Shown: one piece after another, positions 33,099 through 46,269 of the stretch
Numbering within the stretch: position 1 is the stretch's first letter
Layout: the number at the start of each line of letters is the position of its first letter
Assembly (NCBI GenBank): GCA_035578155.1
Contig: JAPWDM010000033.1
Span: forward strand, 3,196,122-3,260,121
From: Brachynemurus nebulosus
Lineage: Eukaryota > Arthropoda > Insecta > Neuroptera > Myrmeleontidae
Length of the DNA stretch: 64,000 bases
Reading direction: 5' to 3'
Position numbers and translations under genes: made by a program
The notes under the pieces: generated by a model
What the model saw: only the letters and a program-made list of their open reading frames with translations
Told to the model about the DNA's origin: nothing
Database searches by the model: none

Positions 33099-34185
33099 TC
33101 ATGAACTCCCGGAGAAAGTCGTCTCGTGCGACCGGAGCGTGCGGAGCGTCCCGATAATAACTGCTTTTTGCATTGACGCCGCTAACATGTTGGCGTGAGA
33201 TCTACAAGCCGGAATGATGTTAAGATTGCGCACAAAGGAGTTATGCATACCCCCCAGACATCCGATTATAAGTACGACCAAGCGGATAGTATAGCCCGGG
33301 TACAGTTGTCGCAGTTCATGTATTAGATCTTGATATTTAATCCTTTTTTGCTCCTCCTTTTCGACTATGTTAGTTTCCGCCGGAGCAGAGAACTCGATAA
33401 CATACATAGTCTGAGATGTTAAATCTTGGAGCACAACATCAGGCTTATTGGCGTTCAATTGCCTGGTAGTTGCAACTGGCATATTCCAAAAGATCTTGCA
33501 CTTTTGGTTGGCAACAAAGGATTCTACTTCCGCAGGATCGTAGGGCAAGACTGGTGTTTTGTCAACTTCGTAATGATGACGAAGATAAAAGTAGAGCACA
33601 CGCAACGCTGCATTATGGCGATGGATATAGGTGGATTTAGCATAATAAGAACAACCTGAAGTCAGGTGCATTAAGGTTTCCGGGTATGCTTTGCATGCCC
33701 GACACGAGGTACTCGAAACCCCTTTATTACCCATCACATATTTTTGGTGTGTTAAAGTGTTCCACACTCCATCTTGAGCTGCCATGATAAAGCCCTCCGT
33801 TTCCGATTTAAGTCCATTAGCTCTCAAGAAAGCCCAAGTGAGTTCGCTCGAAAGGCCAAGGTTGTCAAGATGACGGTAGAACATACCCTGGTGAACTTTG
33901 TCACGATGTTTATTGAGCAGATGTTGTTGCTCGGCTCTCTTGATTGCCGACTTTTGGCGCGACTGTGATAGTGAAAGAATGTTATCATCACCGTCGCGAT
34001 TACGCGGATCGAAGGCTAAGCCCAAGATATCGGCGGCACGTTGCGCTGCTGTGAATAAAAATGCGCCTACGCCAGCAAGCTCGTGATCCCTGACGAGTTG
34101 CAATAGCGGGTCTGAACTGTTAAGTACACGACAAGCTGTACCTAAGACTATACGATCATGTAAACGTTCGACTGACAGTAGCCCC
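33099..34185 (-). pseudogene. R4/Dong-like C-terminal part: CCHC finger and restriction-like endonuclease
   Basis: This is the continuation of the RT ORF after a frameshift at about 34180-34190. It is open to a stop at 33099 with no ATG near its start (the first apparent start at 34103 is TTG). Residue numbers here count from 34103. CRACKAYPETLMHLTSGC (134-151) is the C-x2-C-x8-H-x4-C finger. KPDVVL (Pro221, Asp222) followed by MYVIEFSAP (Glu237), then EEQKRIKYQDL, form the restriction-like endonuclease core. In this family the domain cuts the target DNA. All visible catalytic positions are kept, so the gene was intact until recently or the shift is an assembly error in a homopolymer. Confidence 0.9.
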
Positions 34186-36754
34186 CTCCCCCCTGGTCTC
34201 GTGGGAGGTAAAGTCGTTGTGTAGATGCGCGTGGGTGCAAACTACGGTTGATATTCATTATTTTTCGCGTGTCTCGGTCTAGTTCCTCCAATTCATTCAC
34301 ATTCCACTTAATTGAGCCAAAAGTATATAAAAGGATGGGTATGGCTAACATATTTGTAGCGCTGGTCTTGTTCTTCGCCGACAATTCGGAACTCCAAATC
34401 TGTCGGAGAAGGCGCTTATATCTACTACTTAAGGCGGCCTTCATGTTCTTCACGTCCTGGATGTGACTTTCGCCAACACCAAGGTACGTATAGGTCGCTC
34501 CTTCATCAAGATGTTCTATGATGCTTCCATCCACTAATTGGGCGTGTGAATCAAAATTCGGAACTACACCATGCTTACAGTGCACCACCGCGCATTTGTC
34601 CAGTCCGAACTCCATACCGATCGCGTGCGTGTATTTGTGTGTTAATTTTAGAGCGCAGTTGAGATCACTCTCCGACGAGGCATACAGTTTTAAGTCATCC
34701 ATATAAAATAAATGTGTGACTTTATGCTCGCGATTTCCTACCGGGCCACACAAGTATCCGGGTTCCTCTCTCAGGCTGATTGACAGGGGCAACAACGAGA
34801 TGCAAAACAAAAGTGGGCTGAGGCTGTCTCCTTCGTATACGCCTCGTTTGTATGTCACCAACTCCGTTGACACAACGTGTTCACCGGATGTTATTGTGAA
34901 CCTTGTTTTCCAGAGCGGCAACAGGTGTTCAATACATTTAATAATGTCGGGGTGGACTCGCAGACAATGGAGCAAATAGATAATGAGCTCATGCGACGTT
35001 GTGTCAAATGCTTTCCGATAGTCCACCCAGGCCATGCTCAGGTTGCTTTTGTGCTGTCTAGCGTCCTGACAGATACATCTGTCGATCAGCAAGCTGTCTT
35101 TGCAACCCGACATTCCTCTTTTTGAACCTCGTTGTTCATAGATCGAACTCCACACTGGTTCAATCGCCTTCAAGATGCGTTCATATAGAATGGAAGTGAA
35201 CGCTTTATACACAGTGTTCAGGCACGTTATCGGTCTGTAGTTCTGTGGTTGTGATAGGTCTCCTTTTTTCGGTATTAGGACCGTTCTTCCCTCAGCGAGC
35301 CACGATGGTATTGGCTCACAGTTAAATAACCAATTTGAAAATATACGGGCAAGGTGTCGGTGGGTACTAGCGAGCTTCTTCCACCAAAAATTCGTTATTC
35401 CATCAATGCCCGGAGCCGAATAGTTCTTCTTGCCTTTGAAAGCAAGTTCGACTTCCTCTTTATCAACAGATGTTATATTGGTGTGAGATGGCACTTTGCC
35501 AAGCTGTTGTTTGCAGTACCATCTAAACTGGCTGATGGGAATACAGTCCAAGTCAGTCTCTTTAGTCGTCTCATATATCCCCCGCCAATAATCCTCTATT
35601 GCGTCGACCGTCGGTGGTTGCTCCACGACAGGGCTTTTAGATGCGAACAGGCGTGAAGGGTTCGAGATAAAGATCTTATTTTCCCGAATACACCGTTCAC
35701 GCCGGGCTACTTTCTTCTTGGCCAGGGCCAATGCGCGTATCTTATCCAAATGTGTCTGTTTGATGGTCAACAGATTGCCCAAATTTATCGTGTGATAGCG
35801 GTACCTTAGTTCTCTGGCAAAAGCCCGTACCTTTCGCGTAAAGCGCCTATTGGTCTGAATATATTCTATCACACATTGGATACGCGATACCAGCTGTCGT
35901 AGTGTCCTCACCTTGGTGTCAATTTGTTTAATACGAATCCGTGCCTTCTCCTCTGCAGTCTTTTGCTGCTTAGTACATGGGGTCAGGACACACATCGCTG
36001 CATATACTGCGTTGTCGACCTCGGTGAGATCACTGGATGGGGATAGATGATCGTCCAAAATTTCGTTTAGTAGGGTCAGTTGTTCGCCCTTTATATACGT
36101 CCGTCGGTATTTGGGACGTGGTCGTTTGTCAAAGTCTAAATCGGTATCGAGAAGATCGCGAAATTGTTTTCTTAAATTGTCTGAGACAGAAAGGGATTTA
36201 TTTAGATCGGCATCATTCTGAGTGGGAGCTGAACTTGTTATGGTGTTAGACTCTAGCACAGTATCTGTGTTGGCTTGATTTAACAAGTCCGTCTGTGCCT
36301 CAGTAACTACGCTGCCACCGCAAGTTACCGGTTGATCCCGCTCTATGATGTTATTGGTCGAGCTCTCACCGTTGACCACAGAATCCTGTTCAGCTTCCAC
36401 CACTGTAGTTTCTGCAACCCTAGCTTCTTCGCGAGCTTCTCGATTATCGTCATGTCCGGTAGGTATGTTTAATTTTATAATTCGGGCTACATGGTCACGC
36501 AGATTTTGTGGCGTTAAATTAGAGTGTTGGGAATGCATCTGGCACCATATGGCGTGCATCCTTGCCATGTACCCTCTCTTATTTGGCTCACTTTGTGTGC
36601 GGCACGTGAGCAAATCTCTCCTCAAGCTGTCCGTCCACTCCAGGCGCACGAGACGAGAAGATGAATTTTGACTGGTTCCGCCTTTTTGTGCGGGCCCATC
36701 CGAGAGACCCGCGGCACGACCAGCCTTCCTAGTTCTATTACCGTTGGGAACTAG
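34148..36754 (-). pseudogene. R4/Dong-like polyprotein: N-terminal region and reverse transcriptase (frameshifted at its end)
   Basis: The frame is open from 36754 (after TAA at 36757-36755) to a stop at 34148. There is no ATG until codon 63 of this frame (KRGYMARMHAIW); the start at 36649 is GTG. Residue numbers count from 36649. An N-terminal domain (1-60) is followed by an acidic/Thr-rich linker. A basic helical region (180-330) precedes the RT (about 395-700): YSAPGIDGI (410-418), WVDYRKAFD (541-549, first catalytic Asp), GVYEGDSLSPLLFC (603-616) and HLFYMDD (646-652, catalytic pair). The frame then shifts in a run of G at 34180-34190, where six G are present and a seventh would restore the endonuclease frame. 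RT looks catalytically competent. Confidence 0.92.
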
Positions 36755-36936
36755 TTAAAACTTGTTAGGGGTAGTTAGCCCGTTAACAGAGACCACCATT
36801 TAGCGCTGGTTGACTCCACGCACCAGGTACCAGAAAGTACCTGGTCTTAGCTCGGGAACCCCGGGAGCGCTACTTCCCGTGTTGTTGTAGCAACCGACCA
36901 CCTAAGCAACCAGGTGTTACAACAAGCCCCTGAGGG

Positions 36937-36969
<33 letters not shown>

Positions 36970-36980
36970 ATTAATTATTA
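36937..36980. repeat. (TAA)n tract at the 5' end of the R4/Dong-like element
   Basis: About 44 bp of TTA repeats with two interruptions adjoining the element's 5' end. With the tract at 32782-32846 it brackets the element. Confidence 0.9.
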
Positions 36981-37181
36981 AAAATTTCAGAAAATGTGAA
37001 GTTGGTACCCCTTTTTTGGAGTTTTGCAATTTCTTGTATGCATTTGTTTGTTCATTGTTAGTCCAAGATTTTCGATTTTCGTTTATCCACATGCCAGTTC
37101 AAAATTGTAAGCGAAAAACATTTTGTAGTGGACTATTGCTCTGAACAAAAACAGACGGTAAGAAGTCCTGTACAAACGACT

Positions 37182-39014
37182 AAAGGGCATAGCCGGGTAA
37201 GATAGGGAAAACGGCCCTTGACGCAAAATTGATTGTTCTTATAGGAAATAATACTTCTTAGCCCCAGATACATTCCTGCCAAATTTCAACCCTCTGAAGC
37301 TAACAGTTTATGAATACACAGACAAAAATTTTCAAAAAAATTTTTTTTTACGAAATTACTGAGCCGATTTATTTGAGTTTAATATATATTGTGTAACCCA
37401 CCTTAGGCAAAGTAATAAAAAAAATTAACGTTAAATCCCTTTATTATACTAATTTTTTAAAATTTTTAAATTTCAGTGAATTTTTTTTTGGCACTTACCC
37501 GTTAGCGACACCCACCATTTTTTGTTGAATAGTATGTCTCTTAGTACTCTGTAACATATATTTTTATGGAAAAATTTTAGTTGGTAGAACATAGTAATAT
37601 TTCAATACAAATGGATGGCATGTTAGGTACTACATATATTACTTATGTATAAAAAGGGCTATAAAATATCTACCCTATTTCTAAAATAATACAATTACAT
37701 ACGTTCATAACTACGATAAACTAGTTTAAATTTAATCAAGTCCAACACTACCTGCCGTTTGTCTTTTTTTATTAATAAAACAAAATAGATATTGATTTCT
37801 CTTGTGTTAGAGTTGTTTTCTTTGTAAGACGTCAAGTCAAACTTTATTAGGTCATACACCACGTATTACGACGTCAACAATTTCATTCAAAGTTTATTAG
37901 CTGTCAAAATAGTATACCAGTTGGTCATTTCGCTATAATTCCCCATGACCCGTCATCGTGTTAACAGAAGAAGACAAACAGCAGATAGTGCTAGATGTTT
38001 GTCTAAGCTTGTTTCTCGTTATTATGAACTTATGTAATTTTATTACAGAAAAAATCCACTTTCTGCACCTCCTTAGGAAGTTCAACAAAAACATCAAGTG
38101 AGAGGGTCTGTTCAAGTTAGTTATATGTACCTACATGTAATTTACCTACATATTTTTATAATTACAACAAGTTTTAGCCGGACTGTTGTTATTACTATAC
38201 ATTGTTGAAGTTTTTTGTTCCAGTCTATTAAGTTAATGTTTATTATTATTAAAACAATATAACATTTAAAATGTATTATTATGTAATTTTAATTAGTAAG
38301 TATGCTGAGATAATTGTGTTGATTTCATTCAAATCTTCAGATTCATGGTAAAATTAACCTTGAAAATTATTTTTTAACAAGTTAAAACATACTTTTTTAT
38401 AACAAGTCAAAATATAAATTTTTTTAGACCCTCACAGGAACTCCAAGGACTGCAACTCAGGGGGGAAGAGTACATTTTATTGCACTCCTCAGAGTTCTAC
38501 TGTGTTTTAGAAATCAGGCAGATGCTTTACTTTATGATCCTTTTTATACATAAGTAATATATGTAGTACCGAACATAACATGCATTTGTATTGAAATATT
38601 ACTATGTTCTACCAACTAAAATTTTTCCGTAAAAATATATGTTATAGAGTACTAAGAGACATACTATTGAACAAAAAATGGTGTGTGTCGCTAACGCGTA
38701 AGTGCCAAAAAAATTTAATTAAATTTAAAAATTAAAAAAAAAATAGTATAATAAAGGGATATAACGTTAATTTTTTTTTATTATTTTGCCTAGGGTGGGC
38801 ACACAATATATATTAAACTCAAATAAATTGGCTCAGAAATTCGTAAAAAAATTTTTTTTTTCATTTTTGTCTGTTTATGTATTCATAAAATATTAATCTC
38901 AGAGGGTTCAGATTTGGCACGAATGTATCTGGGGCTAAGAAGTATTATTTCCTATAAAAACAATCAATTTTGCGTCAAGGGCCGTTTCGCCTATCTTACC
39001 CGGCTATGCCCTTT
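37182..39014. mobile_element. 1.83-kb non-autonomous TIR element
   Basis: The arms (37182-37660 and 38537-39014, about 478 bp each) are imperfect inverted repeats starting aaagggcatagccgggtaag. Both contain the tail-like text ccccagatacattc...cctctga...acag. The 880-bp centre has no convincing ORF. The right terminus is shared with the left end of the next palindrome, so the two structures belong to one family or one is nested in the other. No clear target duplication found. Confidence 0.8.
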
Positions 39015-41690
39015 CTGGACAAACAACTGAAGTCCTAGACAATTGAAAAATTCGACTTCTCAAAACGTTTTTAGTAAATATTTTGTACTTTGGTTAAAAC
39101 AGACATTTTACTTACCAAAGTTTATAACCTAGATATTTAGAAAGGAAAATACTAATTACTATTTACATAATAGTTTAATAGCTTTTAATAGTTTCTCATA
39201 ATAAGTCTCTTTACGTAAAATATATTGATTCTTACAAATCACAATAAATTGCAGAATATGAATATCTCAATATATGGATAAGTCCATTTCAAATTTTAAA
39301 TCAATTCAATTTGTCAAATTTTAAGTCAAATGTTAAAATAAGTTCAGTCGGTCTTTGGTTTCAAATTCAGTAAAGAATGAAAAATATTAATCTCTCCCTA
39401 GTTCTTGTGACAATAGGCAAAAATTGGCACAGCCGACATCTGGACCGGTCTAGGTCGTTGGAGATATTGGAAGTGAGACATCCGCGTCGCGAAAAAAAAA
39501 CCTGGCATCGCGGGATTAACATTTTTAATGGACGTGTGATACTAAGTACGAACACTAGCACCATACTATCCAATCTAAGACATTGTGTCGAGAGACGCAT
39601 GGCACATGGGAAGATAAAACGGTGACGATTCTCTTAGGGCGTCAAGTTGAACCTCATTGTATCACAGATACTCTGCTAACACGTATGCATTTCGTGGGAA
39701 CAAAAATAAATATTTAAAAAAATATACAAATACATCTGAGGCCTCCACTTGTGGTCGTCTTAAGGAAACTAGTGGTGGCTCCTTTAGTGGTACTCCCGAA
39801 ACATCGCAGGCTTGCAAAGCTAGAACGAAATTCTTGAAAGAAAAGCCCGTTAGCCAGAATAAAGTTGTGGGAGAGTTGACATCGAAAATCTGGATACTCG
39901 CAGGAGACCATACCACCTGCTCTTGTTTCGTGCAGGAGATTCAGAACGACTGGAGACACGCCTGGAGTCAAGCAAAGAAAACAAGGAGATCCAAGGTTTT
40001 ACAATCTGGGCTCATTGTCTGCAAATGAAAATTCCAAATGTAATGGTAAAGGTGGGTGCTGAACTCCAAGTAATTGATATCAGTTCCCTCCCTAGTTTTA
40101 ACAGGTTTTTGGTTTGGTTCCCTAGTCACTTGTAAATATATGCTTCTTTTGAGATTTTTCCATCATTCTAAGCCTAAAAAATATGACCTTGAAATTTTAG
40201 GATTGAAAATACAGGGTCTTACAGTTGTAGAAACACTTTGAGACTATTTTTTTTTTTTTTGAAAATCTCATAGTTTTTTACCCCCTTTTATTAAATATCG
40301 AGTTTAAAAAAGGAAATTTTCAGACTATACGGAAAAAAAATCATCAATGATTAATTTAGTCACTTCTAAAGATCAAATGAGTTATTTATTGTTGAGAGAT
40401 GGGGTATGTTGCAGATACATAAATAACTGAGAGTAAGGGTGTTGTGGGTGATGGCTCTTGCTTTAAATCAAATGTCCGCTACAAAATAAGGCTTGAGTTT
40501 TTTAAATCACTCACAGCTACTTCTACTAATGTAAGATACTTTGAATTATTTTATATTATGCACAAAATATATACATATACACTTCCAAACTGTCTGATCC
40601 AGTTTCACATGCATAGTGAATGACATGTCATTCTAAAGATTTTAACCATATACAGGTAATTATAGAGGTTGTGAATGTAAGCCGTAAGAAGCTGTAAGTA
40701 AAATCTCAAGTGAATCAGATGAAAGCTATTGGAGTTATTCTGTCTACCGTTTCGGAAAACGTAGTTTCGAGAAAAACCCATGTAAGGTTTTAAAACGTGT
40801 TTATCGCTTTGTGTGTTTATACCTAACCTTTTTGAGTTATTAGTTTATGGAAATAGATCAAGTTGACAGATTTCCAATTATTGCGCACAGCGAAACGGCG
40901 TTTTTAAATGTTTCAACCACTTGAAGTCAAAAATCGTATTCAAAACGATTTTAAAAATATTTTCGACGTTACAATTTCTTTTGAATATCATTCTAGAGAT
41001 GTTAATATATTATTTCAGCTAACAAAAAGAGGATCATTGTTTTTCCAATGTGATGTAATTTTAAAAAAAAATCCTAAAAATCTTTCTCAAAATATTGTTT
41101 CTAAGTGAGGAATTTCTGTATTGTTATAATAGTTTTATATTAATTTTTTATATGAAACTCTCAAATCATACTTTACAAGTTATACATAAATATATAGCAC
41201 AAATTATCGGTTAACTAACGGAGGATAAAGTTTGCTGTACACACACAACTGATTGAGTTATTTATTCACTGTAGGTAACATTTTGTTTAAAATTGTTGAT
41301 ATTTACAGATTATAACATTTTCAACGTTATAACATTTTCAATTTTACCACAACGAAATTTTTAACAAAAATTAAATATTTCGGATCTTCCTCACTATAAA
41401 ATTTATAAAATAGGAAAAATAAAGTTAATTTGTAATTCCTTGACTTGAAATAGATAGTTTTGGAACACTGGAGTAGCATTATGAAAAAAATTTTGGATTG
41501 TAGCTTGTAATTAAATATCATGGATTATGAAATAGTAGAAGAAGATATATAAATACAAAGTAAAAATATAAATTAAGTTTTATTTATTTGGAGTAGATGT
41601 TGCATAGTGGTACAGTAAAAAGACGTTAAAGTGCTTTAGTATATTTGTAATTGTAAAATTTTATAGAGGTATTAAAAATGTTAATTAGGA

Positions 41691-42158
41691 CTATGGATGA
41701 TAATGTTCGCAGTAGTGATATTCTTCAAAGAAGTGTTTTAAGTAGAGCGATTTCTTCCACCAAGAACATTTTATAATAGATAATTCTTCACAATCTTCAA
41801 TTTCGCATTTGGGGGGCAAATTCTCCTGGAGAGCAAATGCAACTGGATTCTTAAATTTTTCTGGTCTTTTACTTATGTATCCGCTTCTGTACCAGGAATA
41901 ACGGAATAAATTTTGATATAGAGGAGAAGGAAACTGGTTATGAATCAATGATTGCAGCTTTATTATGTTGTTACGAGAATGAAGATTGATATCGTAATTT
42001 AGTAATATTATACTATCCGAAAACCGCTTAATAAGATTCTTCCATATTTGGAATCCATATACCTCTAGTGGTTGTATCTCCCCCGTCAACATCATGACTG
42101 TTGTTTCTTTTTCGGTAGGTGTTAATTCATTAGTGGTAGGTACTCGAAAAAGGTCCAC
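41691..42158 (-). pseudogene. C-terminal fragment of a DDE-type transposase
   Basis: The frame of 155 codons contains GEIQPLEVYGFQIWKNLIKR, which resembles the third-Asp region of pogo/Tc1-like transposases (PPxTT..LQPLD) with the acidic residue here Glu. FSSP-like NQFPSPLYQNLFRYSWYRSGY follows, then a Cys/His cluster at the end (CEIEDCEELSIIKCSWWKK...HFFEEYHYCEHYH), probably a zinc finger. The N-terminal two thirds are missing. Two related copies lie at 50150-50450 and 50750-52090. The family is only loosely assigned. Confidence 0.6.
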
Positions 42159-45100
42159 TCCCCTAATTTACTAAAAGGACACTTTTTTACCGGCATTTGG
42201 CTAAAATTGCTCTTTTATCAACATCTTGAAACTTGACTTATCTTTTTACCTATATTTTCTTCCACTATTTCTGATTTCATAATACATGACACTTAAAAAC
42301 TGCAATCCTAGAATTTTTCGCATAAAGCTACTTTATTGTTATTGCTATTTCAAAACTATCTATTTCAAGTCAAGGAATTACTCATTCATGGAATTCAGTT
42401 CAAGGAATTACACACTTCATTAACTTGATTTCTACTATATTTTATAAATTTTATAATAGGTAGGGTACTAATTAGGATTATATATCCTTTTAGGATATAA
42501 AATCCTAAATAGTTAATTTTTGTTAAAAATTTCATTCTTATATACAGCTCTCATAACCCACCCCCCCCCTCCAGTTACCCCGCGCCATTACAGTGGGTAA
42601 TATGTATTATTTAGTAACTAATAACTTGTAACCTTTTTACAGGATTTTAAAGAATTTATGATTTTCCTGAAAAATTTTTAATAAACCCAATCTTGGGGGT
42701 TTTTAACTCCTTAAAAATTATGTGACCCCATTGAAAAAAATTCTATAGTAATGTTACCTCAAGCTAAACTTTTGACCAGTTTTCATGAAAATTGCTTAAG
42801 GGCTAGTATGAAAAAAATACCAAAATATGATTTTTGAGCAAATTTTTGAAAGGGTGTTTTACCCCCTAAATGTGCGATTGGACAGGTACAATTAAAATAT
42901 GTTTGTTACTTTGCAAGTACTACATTATATTTTAAAATGAACGAAATCGCAGAATAACCCTCTGTAGCATCCCTTGTTAGGTACATTTAATCTACAAATA
43001 AATGCAAATTTATTAACCACCTGAAGCGTGTGAAGTGAATTTATACATAAAGTGCTGTTCAATACGATCTGAACGTTCAATATTTTGTATTAAGGAAGTT
43101 GTAGTAATTTGATTCAAAATGTTATAATCTGTAAATATCAACAATTTTAAACAAAATGTTACCTACAGTGAATAAATAACTCAATCAGTTGTGTGTGTAC
43201 AGCAAACTTTATCCTCCGTTACTTAACCGATAATTTGTGCTATATATTCATGTATAACTTGTAAAGTATGATTTGAGAGTTTCATATAAAAAATTAATAT
43301 AAAACTATTATAACAATACAGAAATTCCTCACTTTAAAAACAATATTTTGAAAAAGATTTTTAGGATTTTTTTTAAAATTACATCACATTGGAAAAACAA
43401 TGATCCTCTTTTTGTTAGCTGAAATAATGTATTAACATCTCCAGAATGATATTCAAAAGAAATTGTAACGCCGTTTCGCTGTGCGCAATAATTGGAAATC
43501 TGTCAACTTGATCTATTTCCATAAATTAATAACTCAAAAATGATAGGTATAAACACACAAAGCGATAAACACGTTTTAAAACCTTACATGGGTTTTTCTC
43601 GAAACTACGTTTTCCGAAACGGTAGACAGAATAACTCCAGTAGCTATCATCTGATTCACTTGAGATTTTACTTACAGCTTACGGCTTACATTCACAACCT
43701 TTATAATTATCTGTATATGGTTAAAATCTTTAGAATGACATGTCATTCACGATGCATGTGAAACTGGATCAGACAGTTTGGAAGTGTATATATATTTTGT
43801 GTGGTTTAGATAAAAGTGAGTTATATAATGGATCGGAATTTTCGTTTCCAGTGTCACTGCGATTGCTACTGATTTTTCTTTGCATCCTAAGAAGAATTCT
43901 TTATATTTATTACTTATTTTTTGTGCTACCGAAAATATGCTAGCGGTTAAAATTTTTGTCCTCGATTTCTGCGTACATAATAAATCCACTAAATCCACTT
44001 TGCTTCATTATTAATTAGGAAAGAGTTTTGAGTTTTTGTCTTAGAAAACCACACTTTACAAAACCAGTCTCTCCATTGGTACAACATTTAAAAAAATTGC
44101 TTTTAATAAAAAAAAAAAAAAACTAGAGGACGATGTAGATTTATTATTATATTTTATTGGTAGCGAATTTGTGCATAATGTTATAAAATAATTCAAAGTA
44201 TCTTACATTAGTAGAAGTAACTGTGAGTGATTTAAAATACTCAAGCCTTATTTTGTAGCGGACATTTGATTTAAAGCAAGAGCCATCACGCACAACACCC
44301 TTACTCTCAGCTGTTTATGTATCTACAACATACCCCATCTCTCAACAATAAATAACTCATTTGATCTTTAGAAGTGACTAAATTAATCATTGATGATTTT
44401 TTTTTCCGTATAGTCTGAAAATTTCCTTTTTTAAACTCGATATTTAATAAAAGGGGATAAAAAACTATGAGATTTTCAAAAAAAAAAAATAGTCTCAAAA
44501 TGTTTCTACAACTGTAAGACCCTGTATTTTCAATCCTAAAATTTCAAGGTCATATTTTTTAGGCTTAGAATGATGGAAAAATCTCAAAAGAAGCATATAT
44601 TTACAAGTGACTAGGGAACCAAACCAAAAACCTGTTAAAACTAGGGAGGGAACTGATATCAATTACTTGGTGTTCAGCACCCTCCTTTACCATTACATTT
44701 GGAATTGTCATTTGCAGACAATGAGCCCAGATTGTAAAACCTTGGATCTCCTTGTTTTCTTTGCTTGACTCTTAACTTTTTCAGGCGTGTCTCCAGTCGT
44801 TCTGAATCTCCTGCACGAAACAAGAGCAGGCGGTATGGTCTCCTGCGAGTATCCAGATTTTCGATGTCAACTCTCCCACAAATTTATTCTGGCTAATATT
44901 TATTTTTGTTCCCACGAAATGCAGACGTGTTAGCAGAGTATCTGTGATACAATGAGGTTCAACTTGATGCCCCAAGAGAATCGTCACCGTTTTATCTTCC
45001 CATATGCCATACGTCTCTCGACACGATGTCTTAGATTGGATAGTACGGTGCTAGTGTTCGTACTTAGTATCACACGTCCATTAAAAATGTTAATCCCGCG

Positions 45101-46269
45101 ATGCCAAGTTTTTTTTTTTGCAACGCGGATGTCTCACTTCCAATATCTCCAACGACCTAGACCGGTCCAGATGTCGGCTGTGCCAATTTTTGCCTATTGT
45201 CACAAGAACTAGGGAGAGATTAAAATTTTTAATTCTTTACTGAATTTGAAACCAGAGACCGACTGAACTTATTTTAAAATTTGACTTAAAATTTGACAAA
45301 TTGAATTGATTTAAAATTTGAAATGGACTTATCCAGACATTGAGATATTCATATTTTGTAATTTATTGTGCATTGTAAGAATCAATATATTTTAGGTAAA
45401 GAGACTTATTATGAGAAACTACACTCTAACAAAAAAATGACCCATTTTACTCTTATTATAGGAGGAAATTAAATGCCTTCTATAATGACAGTAACATTAC
45501 AAACCGTAGTGTACGAAGGTGAAAATTACACCATCATGGTGTAATTACCACTCACTCATACGTGTAGTTTTACATATGCCATGCGTAAAATTACCATTCA
45601 GGTGTGTAACAGATTAAGTTTTATTTGTGTATTAGCTACGCAGCAAGATGTAATTTTACACATTCAGTTCGTAATAACACGCAGCTAAATGCAAAATTAC
45701 ATTATATTAGTGTATTTTTAAACCACGCCTGTACACCTGAAAATGTAATTTTTTTACACTTATATAGTAATGTTTACACCCAGAAATGTGTAATTTTAAT
45801 CCAACTGAATCACTCATTCTGATTCAGTTCAACTGAATCAGTATGAGTGATTCAATTGTGCTGAAAAAAATAAACTGATTTAACTTAACTGAAAATAACA
45901 AATCAAAAAGATTATTGATGTTTTTTTTTACAAATTTTAAATAATATTTATAATGTTATGAAGTATAGAATAATTTGGAATTATATAAAAGATTAGAAAT
46001 GTTAAATATTTTGCTTATTATGTCTACATTTCTATATAAGTGTGTCATATGATAAAATAATAATTGTTTGGTAAATTTTAAAATAAACACTCTAAAAAAG
46101 TAAGATTATAAAAGTTTTATTATGAACGTTTACTTGCTTTCATGAGCATCTAGGTAATTTTATCAATGAGCACAGGTAAATCTTATAGACTAAAATTGTA
46201 GTTACATCATATCAAAAATATAGTTTAAGAAAATTAACAAAACAATACTTAAATATAAATACAAAAAAT

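Larger units (their letters stand above)
32847..36936 (-). mobile_element. R4/Dong-like non-LTR retrotransposon, near full length
   Basis: A 4.1-kb element on the minus strand, bounded by (TAA)n at both ends (36937-36980 and 32782-32846). From its 5' end: a GC-richer leader of about 180 bp with self-complementary stretches (accaggtac/gtacctggt near 36825), a single long ORF with RT, then a CCHC finger and restriction-like endonuclease, and a 250-bp 3' UTR. One frameshift in a G run (34180-34190) is the only visible lesion. The TAA target fits Dong elements. Confidence 0.92.

Noticed and set aside
36760..36936. HDV-like ribozyme at the 5' end of the R4/Dong-like element
   Set aside because: Self-complementary stretches are present, but I could not assemble the nested double pseudoknot by eye, so I do not call it.
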